The notes under the pieces: generated by a model
Databases searched by the model: none
The model's input: only the letters and a program-made list of their open reading frames with translations
What the model was told of the DNA's origin: nothing
Source: Vulcanisaeta sp. JCM 16159
GTDB lineage: Archaea > Thermoproteota > Thermoprotei > Thermoproteales > Thermocladiaceae
Direction: 5' to 3'
DNA: 64,000 nucleotides
Assembly: GCF_001316265.1 (NCBI RefSeq)
Contig: NZ_BBDN01000009.1
Coordinates: 1-64,000 of the forward strand
In this document: in pieces, positions 32,025 through 41,363 of the stretch
Numbering within the stretch: the stretch's first letter is position 1
Layout: every line of letters starts with the position of its first letter
Translations under genes and position numbers: made by a program

Positions 32025-32717
32025 ATGAGAAATATCAATCATAATTTAATATTGTTAGATTTGAGCTATGTTCATGAAATTGATTGGACGGCAAATCTTA
32101 CAGATTTTGATTGGGTCTATAGGGTTACGCAGGCCGGTTTTGATTATTCTAGGGGCGAGGTCGTCGAGGTCGCCACATTGAGGATTAATCGTAAGGATGA
32201 CTTAAGGCAGGTCTTTAATTCATTACGTAAACATGGTATTGATATAATATATTTTATAGGTATAAACCCGGGTTATCCTAAGTATGTTAAGGTTATTGTT
32301 AAAGGTAATATAGATTTATCTACTCGTTTTCTGGCTCAGGAGCTTGGGCTTCTTGAGGTTTATGCGTACTATACTAATGGTGTTGAGCGCTGGGGTTTCT
32401 TAGCTTTTAATCGTGAATCTATTGATCAATTTCTTAAGGAAGTTACTAATTATGGCAAAATCGCTAATAAAAATCTTAAGATTTTAAAAATTGAGGATTT
32501 AATTGCGGCAAATACATCAAGACTTGATGTATTTTTAAACGCAAGTGAGTATAGGGTGCTTAGGTATGCCTTTGAACGAGGCTTTTTCAACATACCACGA
32601 TCAATAAGTATGGATGAGTTATCTAAAGAACTTGGTCTTTCGAAGTCCACGATAGATCGTTACATACGTTCATCATTAAGTAAGATACTTAAGGCTATAA
32701 TATGGAGAGAGAATTGA
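32025..32717 (+). CDS. Bat-type (HTH_10) regulator, probable local sugar regulator
   Basis: A 230-aa protein. The C-terminal HTH_10 domain reads NASEYRVLRYAFERGFFNIPRSISMDELSKELGLSKSTIDRYIRSSLSKI. The N-terminal about 150 residues resemble the sensor part of the family, rich in beta strands (DFDWVYRVTQAGFDYSRGEVVEVATLRI). It is transcribed divergently from the MFS gene across a region that contains the perfect operator. It is therefore the natural candidate to bind CAACATGTTG, by inference only. Confidence 0.75.
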   Translation: MRNINHNLILLDLSYVHEIDWTANLTDFDWVYRVTQAGFDYSRGEVVEVATLRINRKDDLRQVFNSLRKHGIDIIYFIGINPGYPKYVKVIVKGNIDLSTRFLAQELGLLEVYAYYTNGVERWGFLAFNRESIDQFLKEVTNYGKIANKNLKILKIEDLIAANTSRLDVFLNASEYRVLRYAFERGFFNIPRSISMDELSKELGLSKSTIDRYIRSSLSKILKAIIWREN

Positions 32718-32726
32718 TTATACTTT

Positions 32727-33787
32727 CTATCTAGTTCTTTTGCCTTCGATGAATTCCACGAGCCATTGGTATGCCACGTCGGGTGGCGCGTGAACTGGTG
32801 GATTCTTAAAGGCCCAGGCTGATAGACTGATGAGAGGCCCACTAATTTCCCTATCTAGTGCTAGCTTTACTGTCCTGACTATGTCAATCATCATGCCGGC
32901 GTTGTTGAATGGGTCGTAGACTCCAGGTCAACTTTTATCCTGATTGGTACATTTGCGAATCCGCGGGCCTCGATGAACATGTGTGCGATCTTCCTACTGC
33001 CGAGGAACCTTATGTAGCTACCGGCGATATGTATGCGTCGAAGTCCTCACCCTCAGCCATCTTTTTCACGGCCTCGGTCTTCGTCTTCTCCTTCTGTCCC
33101 TTCCTGTACATTAGGTTTAGGAAGTCTGGTGTGCCGCCAACGTTTAGTTGGTACGTGCCTCTATCTTAACGCCCCTTAAGGCCAGTAGCCTAATTATGGT
33201 TTTGTGAAGTACCGTGGCTCCTAGTTGGTTCTGGACATCATCACCAGCAAGTGGTAGTTTGGCTTTTTCGAATTTATCCTGCCATTCCTTCGATGTTGCT
33301 ATTACTGAGGGCATGGCATTCACGAAGGCAGTCCTACTTCTCAGCGCTGCCTCTGCGTAGGCCTCACTGGCCTTTTGAGCACCTGTTGGTAAGTAATTAA
33401 TGAGAACATGCGCATTGGTGCTCTCCAATTCCCTAACAACATCCTCAACGGAACCCTCGATAATTGGTATAAAGGCGTTCTTTAATTGTTCGGCGATGCC
33501 ATCAAGTAGAGGGCCAGCCCTTACAGTAACACCTAGTTTACCAACCTCAATTACTCTAATCGCATTGTTTGGTTCCGTAAATATCGCCTCACCGATGTCC
33601 TTACCAACCTTACGCGAATCAACATCAAAGGCCGCGACAATCCTTATATCCCTTGGTTCGTAAGGCCCAATACGTGGGAATATAAGTCCCACAGGATTGG
33701 GTTCAACCTCGCAGTACTTAAGTCCTTGGACGAAGCTGACGCCGTATTACCAACACCAGCTATTGCCACGTTGATACTCGACTTCAT
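32727..33787 (-). CDS. ino1: myo-Inositol-1-phosphate synthase (four frame breaks)
   Basis: NAD-dependent synthase making L-myo-inositol-1-phosphate from glucose-6-phosphate, the first step to archaeal inositol lipids and osmolytes. The N-terminus MKSSINVAIAGVGNTAS is the NAD loop. The central 182 residues (AAFDVDSRKVGKDIGEAIF, NAHVLINYLPTGAQKASEAYAEAAL, LPLAGDDVQNQLGATVLHKTI) are clear. After further breaks the sequence gives NVGGTPDFLNLMYRKGQKEKTKTEAV, YIRFLGSRKIAHMFIEARGF and DPFNNAGMMIDIVRTVKLALD. It is about 353 aa when joined. All parts are colinear, so sequence error is likelier than decay. Confidence 0.85.
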
Positions 33788-34092
33788 TACCACGTAATAT
33801 TAACAGCTATTAATAAAGATTTCTCCCGATCAATTGCCCCTCCCCTTAATAAATTGACATCAGAGGCATTGCACCGGCGATGATAAAACCCATACTAACA
33901 ATGACGAGTGATGCGAAGGAATTAATGCAGTGCAGTCATGTTTATGTAATTGAATTGCAGCTGCAATAAATCTAGAATTTTAGCCGCCGATGTGTTATAA
34001 ATGATGCCGAGTATATTAAATATAGCCGATCTATTACTTGCTTAGGATGAATTATTTAAGTGATTCCTTCTAATAATTGTTTAGGGACGCCT
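33788..34092. other. Intergenic region, no gene recognised
   Basis: This is an AT-rich stretch of about 305 bp between ino1 and tmk. It contains promoter-like runs (TTATAAATGATG at about 33996, TATTAAATATAG at about 34014) but no ORF with coding sense and no clear RNA fold. Confidence 0.3.
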
Positions 34093-34691
34093 ATGTTTGT
34101 AGCTATTGAAGGCATAGATGGTGTCGGTAAATCAACTGTAATAACTGCACTAAGGAAGAAGTTGGAAAATGATGGTTATAGGGTGTATACCACGGCTGAG
34201 CCAGTCAATCACCCATTGGCAGGTTAATAAGGGATTGGCTTCTCAAGCCAAGGACAAACGTGGTTCATTCATCGATATACGCCCTTCTCTTCACGGCAGA
34301 TAGAGTTCAGCATTACTATGGAGAGATTAAGCCAATGCTTGACAAGGGTTACCTGGTCATTACTGAGCGTTACATGGAATCAACACTGGCGTATCAGGGG
34401 GCTATGGGGTTACCACAGGAGTGGTTGATGGAGCTTCATAGGTTCGTACCCAAATCTGACCTAACAATAATTCTCGACGCGCCTGTTGATACCGTGGTGA
34501 GCAGGTTGAGTAGTAGGCGTGAGCTTGAGGTTTTCGAGGTCGATAAGGAATTCCTTAGTAGGGTTAGGGAGATCCTACTGAGGCGTGCGTCCATGTATAA
34601 TTACCCAGTTATTAATGCTGATAGGGAGTTGAGGCTTGTTGTTGATGATGTTTATAGGTTAATAATTAATGCATTGAGGAGGGTAGCTTAA
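34093..34691 (+). CDS. tmk: Thymidylate kinase (one frameshift)
   Basis: Phosphorylates dTMP to dTDP in the cytosol. The N-terminus MFVAIEGIDGVGKSTVI holds the P-loop (6-15). The frame slips near 34220 after AEPVNHP, then continues with RLIRDWLLKPRTN, LLFTADRVQHYYGEI (the DRxxH motif), ERYMESTLAYQGAMG and SRREL. It is about 199 aa when joined. An essential gene, it is therefore presumably intact in the cell. Confidence 0.88.
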
Positions 34692-34731
34692 ATAGGCGTA
34701 GGTTTAATAATGCCTTGTTATGTCTGTTAGG

Positions 34732-35702
34732 ATGATTGATATTACGAGTAAGGAGCCCGTATACAGGGAGGCCATCGCCACGGGTTTCCTGAGGGTTGAT
34801 GAGGACACAATGAACGAGTTAATGAAGACCGGGGTCAGTGGTCTTGGTAATGCGGCGGCCATAGCTAAGGTAGCGGCAATAAATGCCACGAAGACTGCAT
34901 GGAAGTACGTACCATTACTCCACCCAGTACCCATCACCTATATCGAGGCTAGGGTACGCTATGAGAAGGATGGTATTAGGATGGCCGTTCTTGCCAGGAC
35001 AAAGGCCCAGACCGGCATTGAGATGGACACACTATTCGGCCTATTCACCGGCCTACTCGCTGCCTGGAATACAATAAAGGGGTGCAGTAGGACGTGCACG
35101 CCTGAGTGGGTCACAAACTTCATGGGTAAGCAGGTACAGACCTGCGGCTTTAGTCGTGTTGATGGCATGTTCGACATTAAGGTCGTTAGTAAGGTTAAGT
35201 CTGAGGATAGGGTAGGCCTATCACTAGGTGATTTTGAGGATAATGCGGGTGGCGCGCCTGTTGTAACCATGTTTGACGTTACCACCGAGCCCACGTATTA
35301 CGGCGAAGCATCGGCCAAGGGCTTCATAAAGCTTAGGGAGGACACTATTGAATTGATTAGGCAGGGTAGGGTGGAGAAAGGCGATGTGGTGACCGTGGCT
35401 AAGGCAGCGTCGATAATGGCCACCAAGAAGACTTGGGAGGTATTACCCTCGTGCACCTTAACTACATAACCTACGTTAACACCGATGTCAAGGTTATTGA
35501 GGATGGCGTTGAGATTACCGTGGACACACGCAACATGTCGAACACGGGCTCCGCAATGGAGGCCGTCTTCGCCGTAGGCGTCGGTCTATTAACTGTTTGG
35601 GATATGGTTAAGAAGTATGAGAAGGATGAGAATGGTCAATACCCATACACAGTTATTAAGGAGGTCAGGGTATTAAAGGCCCTAAAAACACCCGCTGTTT
35701 AG
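34732..35702 (+). CDS. moaC: Tandem MoaC (cyclic pyranopterin monophosphate synthase), fused pseudo-dimer (one frameshift)
   Basis: About 323 aa made of two MoaC repeats. Repeat 1 (MIDITSKEPVYREAIATGFL to about residue 170) has PLLHPVP and TGIEMDTLFG but lacks the KGD lysine and has WNTIK in place of xDMxK. It also has a Cys-rich insertion (GCSRTC, QTCGFSR). Repeat 2 (FDVTTEPTYYGEASAKGFI) has KGDVVTVAKAASI, the LVHLN histidine, AMEA and VWDMVKK but lacks the first Glu of GxEME. The two repeats therefore complement each other. The start at 34732 is chosen because TATA GTTTAATA lies 27 nt upstream and the protein then begins exactly at the family start. The frame breaks near 35447. Confidence 0.85.
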
Positions 35703-36387
35703 GCGTAAACCTCACTTATTACCTTCTCAACCTCCTCAACATCCTTAACAGTGTCAACGGACTTCCAATAAACATCCCTATAGATAACGCCCCTAATCCT
35801 CCTCTCACTCGCCAGCTTTGGGAATGCCGTGACCTCAATATCACCCTTTTCAGGCAGGTACTTAAAGATGTCCTTGGTGAAGGCGTAGACACCCGCGTTT
35901 ATTAAGTAATCAAGCAATGGCTTCTCCCTGAACTCCGTTATGAAGCCTCATGGTCAACATGGACAATCCCATAGGGGCTCCTCATGGGGACGAGGGCTAT
36001 CGTTGAGATGACATTACCATTCAACTGCTCTATTAATGGCTTAATCGATAGGTTCGTTATTATATCGCCATTAAGTACTATAAATACCTCATCCTCAAGG
36101 AACTTCATGGCATTCTTAATGGCACCACCTGTACCAAGGGGCTCCTCCTCAACACTATAGAATAACCTAACACTGAACCTGGAGCCATCACCCATTACCT
36201 CGAAGACCTTAGTCCTTAGGTAACCAACGGCAAGAACTATATCTTTAACGCCCTGCCTACTAAGCCACTCAACTTGCCACTGAAGTATTGGTTTACCACC
36301 AACCTCAATGAGTGGTTTTGGTCTGTCTAGTGTTAATGGTTGAAGTCTCTTTCCAAAGCCGCCAGCCAGGATTAATGCCCTAACCAT
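35699..36387 (-). CDS. Sugar-phosphate nucleotidyltransferase (one frameshift)
   Basis: About 229 aa. ALILAGGFGKRLQPLTLDRPKPLIEVGGKPIL is the NTP-binding signature of glucose-1-phosphate or mannose-1-phosphate nucleotidyltransferases. LNGDI holds the metal-binding Asp. The frame breaks near 35940 (VDHEA), after which the stretch FITEFREKPLLDYLINAGVYAF continues. The C-terminal left-handed helix domain of longer homologues is missing, so it is a short catalytic-domain form. Confidence 0.8.
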
Positions 36388-36432
36388 TAATTATATGGTC
36401 TCAGATAAGCATATTAATGCATTAAGTTTCAT

Positions 36433-36477
36433 AAACCTAGATTTAAAGTTAAATTTATTAACTTAAACTCTAGGTTT
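36433..36477. promoter_or_regulatory. 20-bp inverted repeat overlapping ribB promoter
   Basis: Two 20-nt arms, AAACCTAGATTTAAAGTTAA and TTAACTTAAACTCTAGGTTT, separated by ATTTA, match at 18 of 20 positions as inverted repeats. The centre overlaps the AT-rich TATA-like element about 30 nt before the ribB ATG. This is the layout of a dimeric repressor operator. The riboflavin regulator RbkR is a known archaeal candidate, but I cannot confirm its motif. Confidence 0.6.
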
Positions 36478-36486
36478 AAGGAGCAT

Positions 36487-37188
36487 ATGATCGAGAAGGC
36501 ATTAGAGTTACTTAGGCAGGGTAGGATAATATTCATTCATGATTCTGACAATAGGGAGAATGAGGTCGACGCAGTGATAAGGGCTGACCACGTAACACCA
36601 TCAGTAATTACCTGGATGAGGAAAAATGCCGGTGGTTTGATATGCTTTGTGACTGAGGACTCGATAGGTAGGCAATTAGGTCTTGACTTTATGAGCGATG
36701 TATTACGCAAAATAGGCTTTAACGGGTTAGTGAAGAGGCCTGGCTATGGTGATGACCCAGCATTCTCAATATACGTTAACCACGTGAAGACAACAACGGG
36801 CATTAGGGATAGGGATAGGGCATTAACAATCACGAGACTTGCCGATGTGATTAAGATGATTAGTGAGGGTAAGGTAATGGATGCCCGTAAGGTCTTCTAT
36901 GAGGAGTTCTACGCACCAGGACATGTACCAATCCTCTTGGGTAGAATTGGACGCAGATTTGGACATACTGAATTGTCCCTAATACTTTCAAAAATGGCTG
37001 AAATACCGCCAGCGCTGGTAATTGTCGAGATGCTCAGTGATGATGGTGGAGCATTAAGTAAAGATATCGTTAAGAAGATAGCCAGTGAATTAGGCACAGC
37101 ACTTATAAGCGGTGGTGAAATAGTTGATGAAGCAGGAGGCGTGGAATTATTTAAGCGAATAAATTTGAATAATAACATATTTAAATGA
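36487..37188 (+). CDS. ribB: 3,4-Dihydroxy-2-butanone 4-phosphate synthase
   Basis: A 233-aa enzyme of riboflavin synthesis, turning ribulose-5-phosphate into dihydroxybutanone phosphate and formate. HDSDNRENEVD (18-28) is the acidic metal-binding loop. TTTGIRDRDRALT, APGHVPILLG and RRFGHTELSLIL carry the other catalytic residues. It is intact. The preceding inverted repeat suggests feedback control. Confidence 0.9.
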   Translation: MIEKALELLRQGRIIFIHDSDNRENEVDAVIRADHVTPSVITWMRKNAGGLICFVTEDSIGRQLGLDFMSDVLRKIGFNGLVKRPGYGDDPAFSIYVNHVKTTTGIRDRDRALTITRLADVIKMISEGKVMDARKVFYEEFYAPGHVPILLGRIGRRFGHTELSLILSKMAEIPPALVIVEMLSDDGGALSKDIVKKIASELGTALISGGEIVDEAGGVELFKRINLNNNIFK

Positions 37189-37387
37189 ATAATCGTATTA
37201 ACTCACGTATTATTAATATACCTCCCTGCTTGATATTGTTTAATCTCAACTTGGCATAATTATCATAAAATTTGATATTAGTAAAGAAATTATGTGAGAT
37301 TTAGCGTATTGAGACCGATATATTCGTCCGTTGCATTCCCAAGCGATGTTTTTAAATACTCCCGAATCAATGAACTTATTGACCAAT

Positions 37388-37579
37388 ATGGTCACACTAG
37401 AGGACCTGGCAAAGAAGGAATATGAGGTTGAGGGTAGGAGGTTGAGGCCTACGAAGGTTTGGAAGGTTCAGCCTAAGGGTAGGAAGGGCTTTGTGATGGC
37501 GTTGTTCAAGACGCCAGACGGAAAGACCGTGAGGAAGGTAATAGCCAAAGTAGACGAACAAGGAAACATAATAACCTAA
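37388..37579 (+). CDS. Cren7-family chromatin protein
   Basis: A protein of about 63 aa starting [16 protein letters not shown]. Its core [20 protein letters not shown] and the strand [11 protein letters not shown] match the SH3-like DNA-binding surface of Cren7. It would bend and compact double-stranded DNA. This ATG is preferred over upstream ones because TTTTTAAATA lies about 34 nt before it and the family starts there. The N-terminal extension of about 18 residues is longer than in Sulfolobus Cren7. Confidence 0.8.
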   Translation: MVTLEDLAKKEYEVEGRRLRPTKVWKVQPKGRKGFVMALFKTPDGKTVRKVIAKVDEQGNIIT

Positions 37580-37652
37580 CAAAACAACGGCATCAAAATT
37601 AACCCATAAAATTAAAATCATTTTTCTCTTTCTTTCCTGAAAATTAACCTGT

Positions 37653-37976
37653 ATGAATTGTTGGTTAATATTTGTTGAGGATTGTTCAAGACTATGTAAT
37701 TGCCTAAGTGAGCACCCGTTAGTATTGAATTCAAACCCTGGTATTATTAATGGCGATAGTATAATAATTGCGGATGAAGAGACGAGGACTCCCTGCTGTG
37801 TAGCTATGGCCAGTAATATTAGGTCTTTCAAGGTCGATGAGGAATCGAGAATGTATATTTATCTAAAGGATTGCGGCACTCTTAATGAGAATACCATGAA
37901 TGTAATTACGAAAATTATAAGGTCTATAACTTCCATAGTTAAAATAGTAAATGCGAATCAAAATTTATGTAGGTAA
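37653..37976 (+). CDS. Hypothetical protein, Cys-containing, 107 aa
   Basis: The ORF follows cren7 and contains seven cysteines spread along its length, two of them adjacent (TPCCVAM). No family is recognised. Codon use resembles the flanking host genes. The competing minus-strand ORF overlaps cren7 and is less plausible. Confidence 0.4.
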   Translation: MNCWLIFVEDCSRLCNCLSEHPLVLNSNPGIINGDSIIIADEETRTPCCVAMASNIRSFKVDEESRMYIYLKDCGTLNENTMNVITKIIRSITSIVKIVNANQNLCR

Positions 37977-38640
37977 TGTATTGATTAAATTTGAATAGAA
38001 ATAAGGTACTTTTCACCTGAAATTAAGTGCTCAGGGTAGATAAGAATACCTGGTGAGGAGGATTACGTTAAATCAGAATATTAGACTCTAGTCTATTAGG
38101 CAGCCGTGACTGAGGTCTTAAGGCCGTGATTGACTCAATGGGACTCTGCGTTTTAATTAATGCACTTTGGACGGTATCGAGACACTGTACAGACTTGCCA
38201 CTGGAGGAGTGTTACCAATAATGACTCGGTTAAGGTTGGTGTCAGGATTGATACCATAGCCAGGGTTTTAGTACGCTCTAAATGGATGTATCGATCCATG
38301 GTCTGAAGCGCCGAGGAAGACGATTAATGGCATGGATAGTCCAAGATCTGGGCATGAGGAAATAATTGAGGGCGTTAGGGAGTTCTGCAGGATTAGGAAT
38401 CGAAATATTGAAACCGGGTTTTCGAGCCGTGAGTATCTAAGGGCATTGAGAACCGAATGGATAACAGACTTAAAAGACGAAGCCGAAGGATTATTAAGAG
38501 AATATAACTCTAATCTCCAGTGCTGAACATTGACAGTACTGATTAAATGCTAACATGATTATACTAAAAGTTAATCATAGAGCCATAGTACTTTATGAAT
38601 CGACTACTTATGGTTAATTCATTGAAGATCCTTGGTCTTT
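37977..38640 (+). other. Degraded stretch left of the element, with a 64-aa ORF
   Basis: Mostly no coding sense. A short ORF at 38332-38526 (MDSPRSGHEEIIEGVREFCR, charged and helical) and an upstream fragment IDTIARVLVRSKWMYRSM may be pieces of one lost gene. The stretch abuts attL, where repeated integrations could have eroded the host sequence. Confidence 0.3.
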
Positions 38641-38673
38641 TTAAATGGCTTTTATAAAAATAAGCAAAATACC

Positions 38674-38720
38674 GTGGCGGCCCCGGTGGGATTTGAACCC
38701 ACGACCTACGGCTCCGAAGG
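38674..38720. repeat. attL: 47-bp copy of the 3 prime half of tRNA-Arg
   Basis: Identical base for base to the 47 bp at 58274-58320. It contains CCA end, acceptor 3 prime strand, T arm and anticodon stem-loop of tRNA-Arg(TCG) on the minus strand. The flanks differ immediately on both sides. This is the leftover of the original tRNA end after integration. Confidence 0.92.
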
Positions 38721-38788
38721 ACAATAGGACTAATGGCGATAATACTAACGCTGGCACTAGCATAGTAGCCAAGCCAGGCTTGGCAATC

Positions 38789-40129
38789 ATGATAAGGAGC
38801 CTATACGGTGGCTACTCAATCACCGTCCATGCCGGAACCAATAGTGTCTCTGTCGCCAAGTACAATACTCAAACTGGGGAGACGGTCTATAATGTGGACC
38901 CAACCAGTAATGGTTACAAGGTCACGTACTACGCAATAAATAATCACGTGACCACCACGCCACAAAAACAGAATTACCAAGTCAAGACGCCAGTGAACAC
39001 CTACGTAGTCACGAACACTATAACCAACACCATAACAAGGACAATCACCAACTACTACTACCCAATAATACAGTACTTCACGGAGTACCTACTCACCTGG
39101 CAAACGCCAAGGGGCATGTGCCAAAACGGCCTCTGTGGCGTGAACCCAAGCCTCCTAATACCAACAAGTGGCTTTGAGGCAAGCCATAACAACCCCAACC
39201 AATGGAGCCACGCCATATTCATACCAGCCGTGACGGCAGTCTTCAACTACACGGGCTTCGGCCTACAGGTCACTGCCAAGCTCGTGCCCAAGATAGTCGG
39301 CTGGACAAGCAGGACCAGCACAAGCACAAGCACGAGCACCAGCACAAGCACCAACACCCAATCATTCACACAAATAGTGAAGCAAAACATAACACTCACA
39401 ATACCAACCCAACCACCCACAGCCTACTTCACCTACGGTAGTGGAGGCAGCGGCGGTGGTGCACCGCCAAATCCAGGTACTGTTAATGTACCCTTCTACA
39501 ATTGGGCTGGAGGCTTCATACCCGACTTGATAAAGGGCACTGGCTTCTACGCGGCGGCAGTGCTCGATGGTGGTGGCGATACATTGAAGTTGGTTGGTGC
39601 TAATACTTACAATGCTGGCCAGTGGCTCATCACGCAGTCCCAGGGACTCACTAATAATATTATAAGCGCAACCCAGGATGATAGTAATTGGATAATACAG
39701 AACACGCAGAGCAACCCAGTACTCAGTTACCTAGGCCTGGCCGACTACTACATCATTAAGGGCGTTGGCGGGCTCGCTACCCTCACTACCTCCGCGTTAG
39801 GTAGTGCCCTCGGTGGTGGGCTCGAGGCTGCTGGGCAGTGGCTCTACGGCGCTGGCCAAGCAATGGCGAACGCCGGGCAATCGCTTGGCCAACAGTCGCA
39901 GACCTACGGCGTCTACGGCTCGTACCAGACGGTACAAGTGGAGGCGGGAGCCCCAACGACGATTGAGGGGACTTACGTGACGACCTACAGCGGCTCGCCT
40001 GGCGGGCAGACGATATGGTACATCGATAATACTCAGGCGCCGAATAACCCAATCGCCCAGTACTTCAACGACCTGTTGATGCCCGGCAACCTATACCCAA
40101 CGCCATCGCCGATAAACCTCGGCTGGTAA
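38789..40129 (+). CDS. Large putative surface/structural protein with Ser-Thr repeat
   Basis: About 446 aa from the first ATG inside the element; the frame is open upstream through attL. It starts GGYSITVHAGTNSVSV, then has Asn/Thr-rich segments (NTITNTITRTITNYYYP), an STSTSTSTSTSTN linker (about residue 180), Gly-rich SGGSGGG and a C-terminal half with hydrophobic Ala/Gly-rich helix (LGSALGGGLEAAGQWLYGAGQAMANAG). There are many N-x-S/T sites and no classical signal peptide. It is the largest gene of the element and probably a virion, filament or envelope component, by inference. Confidence 0.55.
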   Translation: MIRSLYGGYSITVHAGTNSVSVAKYNTQTGETVYNVDPTSNGYKVTYYAINNHVTTTPQKQNYQVKTPVNTYVVTNTITNTITRTITNYYYPIIQYFTEYLLTWQTPRGMCQNGLCGVNPSLLIPTSGFEASHNNPNQWSHAIFIPAVTAVFNYTGFGLQVTAKLVPKIVGWTSRTSTSTSTSTSTSTNTQSFTQIVKQNITLTIPTQPPTAYFTYGSGGSGGGAPPNPGTVNVPFYNWAGGFIPDLIKGTGFYAAAVLDGGGDTLKLVGANTYNAGQWLITQSQGLTNNIISATQDDSNWIIQNTQSNPVLSYLGLADYYIIKGVGGLATLTTSALGSALGGGLEAAGQWLYGAGQAMANAGQSLGQQSQTYGVYGSYQTVQVEAGAPTTIEGTYVTTYSGSPGGQTIWYIDNTQAPNNPIAQYFNDLLMPGNLYPTPSPINLGW

Positions 40130-40132
40130 GCA

Positions 40133-40152
40133 CCCCTGGCCTAGGCCAGGGG
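40133..40152. terminator. Hairpin plus T-rich tract after the surface protein gene
   Basis: CCCCTGGCC-TA-GGCCAGGGG forms a perfect 9-bp stem 3 nt after the stop. It is followed by a pyrimidine-rich run with five T in a row, as expected for archaeal termination. Confidence 0.5.
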
Positions 40153-40303
40153 CGTTCAAAATCAAAATCCCCTCTTTTTCCCTCCTTTCCCCTCGTGTGA
40201 GGAACCTAATGGCCAACGAGTGATAAATCTAACGATTGCCCACTCAGCCCTTGGCTGGAATACTTATTTAAGGCTTGGGCCTGCCAAGTACTGGGGATCA
40301 ACA

Positions 40304-41183
40304 ATGAAGCTCCTAAAGGCAATAGGCCTAGTCCTCCTCGTAATATTCGTAATCCTGCCTCTGGCCCTCGTAATTGGGGCTGGAGTACTATTCCTAGTAA
40401 CCCACACGCACCAAACCCAAGCCACTAATCAAACGAGCCCACAATCACCACAATACCCAACCACTGGCCTAGCCCTGTCCCAGGACTACCCAGCCGGCCT
40501 GGTATACCTCGGGCCAAACACAACTGCCCTCGCCGGCTACTATTGTGTGAACACGGCAATACCAAGTGCATACTCAATCCAACTCAACGCTGAGTTGAGT
40601 AATGGGTACTGGCTCCAAGACGTGTACCAAACCTATCAAGGCTTCACGGGCTTTGTAGAGGCCACTTGGTCGCCACCGAGCTGGGACTGCACCACCGAGA
40701 GTAATGGCGTGATAACCTGCCAATCACACTTACTCTCCCTCTATAGCGCCCCAGCCCAGGTCACCTGCGCCTGGCTCATTATAAAGGTCACCAATGGTAT
40801 CGCCTACTTCGGCTACTCCCTCAATGGTCAATCCATTAACTGGTACTACCAATACCCAGTGGGTAATGCCACGATTGTGCCTAACCTAGGTACTCAACTC
40901 GTAGTTGGTGGGTACGGTAATGGTGAGTGGGTGAACTTCACGAACGCCAATATTGTACTAGCCTCTACTACTGGAATGGCACTACCTGGCTACCAGCCCG
41001 AGCACTGCCTTCACTGTGGTTGCGAGGAACCTCCCACCACAGTGGGTAAATCCCAATACGGCAAATACTGAGGAGGCAGTATACAATGCATGGATTTACT
41101 GGAGTAATGGCAAGGCCGTTGTCTCCTGGCCCGAGCCGGTCAACCAAACGCCCTTTGTGCCAAGCCCTGGGTTCACTCCCTGA
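40304..41183 (+). CDS. Secreted glycoprotein-like protein (one frameshift)
   Basis: Starts MKLLKAIGLVLLVIFVILPLALVIG, a strong signal-anchor. About 265 residues rich in aromatic and Asn/Thr residues follow, with four Cys (YYCVN, WDC, ITCQ, VTCAW). YSIQLNAELSNGYWLQDVYQ faintly recalls thermopsin-type peptidases, but no catalytic motif is certain. The frame breaks near 40980, and the real C-terminus is TSPSTAFTVVARNLPPQW to NQTPFVPSPGFTP. The signal-anchor DNA is duplicated in inverted orientation at 42848-42901. Confidence 0.55.
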
Positions 41184-41245
41184 CTTATCTCGTTTGCTTA
41201 AATTAATGGTACTGAATTTATAAGCCAGGCAATGCCTCATTGATG

Positions 41246-41352
41246 GCAAGCGGGGTGGGGCTAGGCCCGCGTGAGTGAAAGGGTGCAGAGCTGACCCGTG
41301 ATGACTGGCCACTAGGCCGATGGGGGCCAGCCCACCCCGCTATTCCCTCTTT
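41246..41352 (+). ncRNA. Candidate C/D-box-like small RNA with long terminal stem
   Basis: TATA-like ATTTATAA (41216-41223) is 26 nt upstream. The ends AGCGGGGTGGGGCTAGGCC and GGCCAGCCCACCCCGCT pair over about 16 bp. Between them lie a C-like GTGAGTGA (41271), CTGA (41291), a perfect GTGATGA (41298) and a D-like CCGA (41317). Both C-to-D spacers are exactly 12 nt, the archaeal guide length. A T-rich tract follows the stem. No ORF crosses it. The C and D boxes are imperfect, so it may be a relic or a different RNP substrate. Confidence 0.5.
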
Positions 41353-41363
41353 ACAAGACTAAT

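Noticed and set aside
32909-33169. 86-aa plus-strand ORF in the region before 33.2 kb
   Set aside because: The minus strand encodes the C-terminal part of inositol-1-phosphate synthase in broken frames there; the plus ORF is a shadow.
33880-33960. GATGATA and GTGATGC words resembling C/D boxes before tmk
   Set aside because: No CTGA boxes at suitable spacing and no terminal stem, unlike the candidate at 41246.
39310-39365. AGCACAAGCACGAGC-type tandem repeat
   Set aside because: It is an in-frame Ser-Thr codon run in the surface protein, not an independent DNA repeat or iteron.
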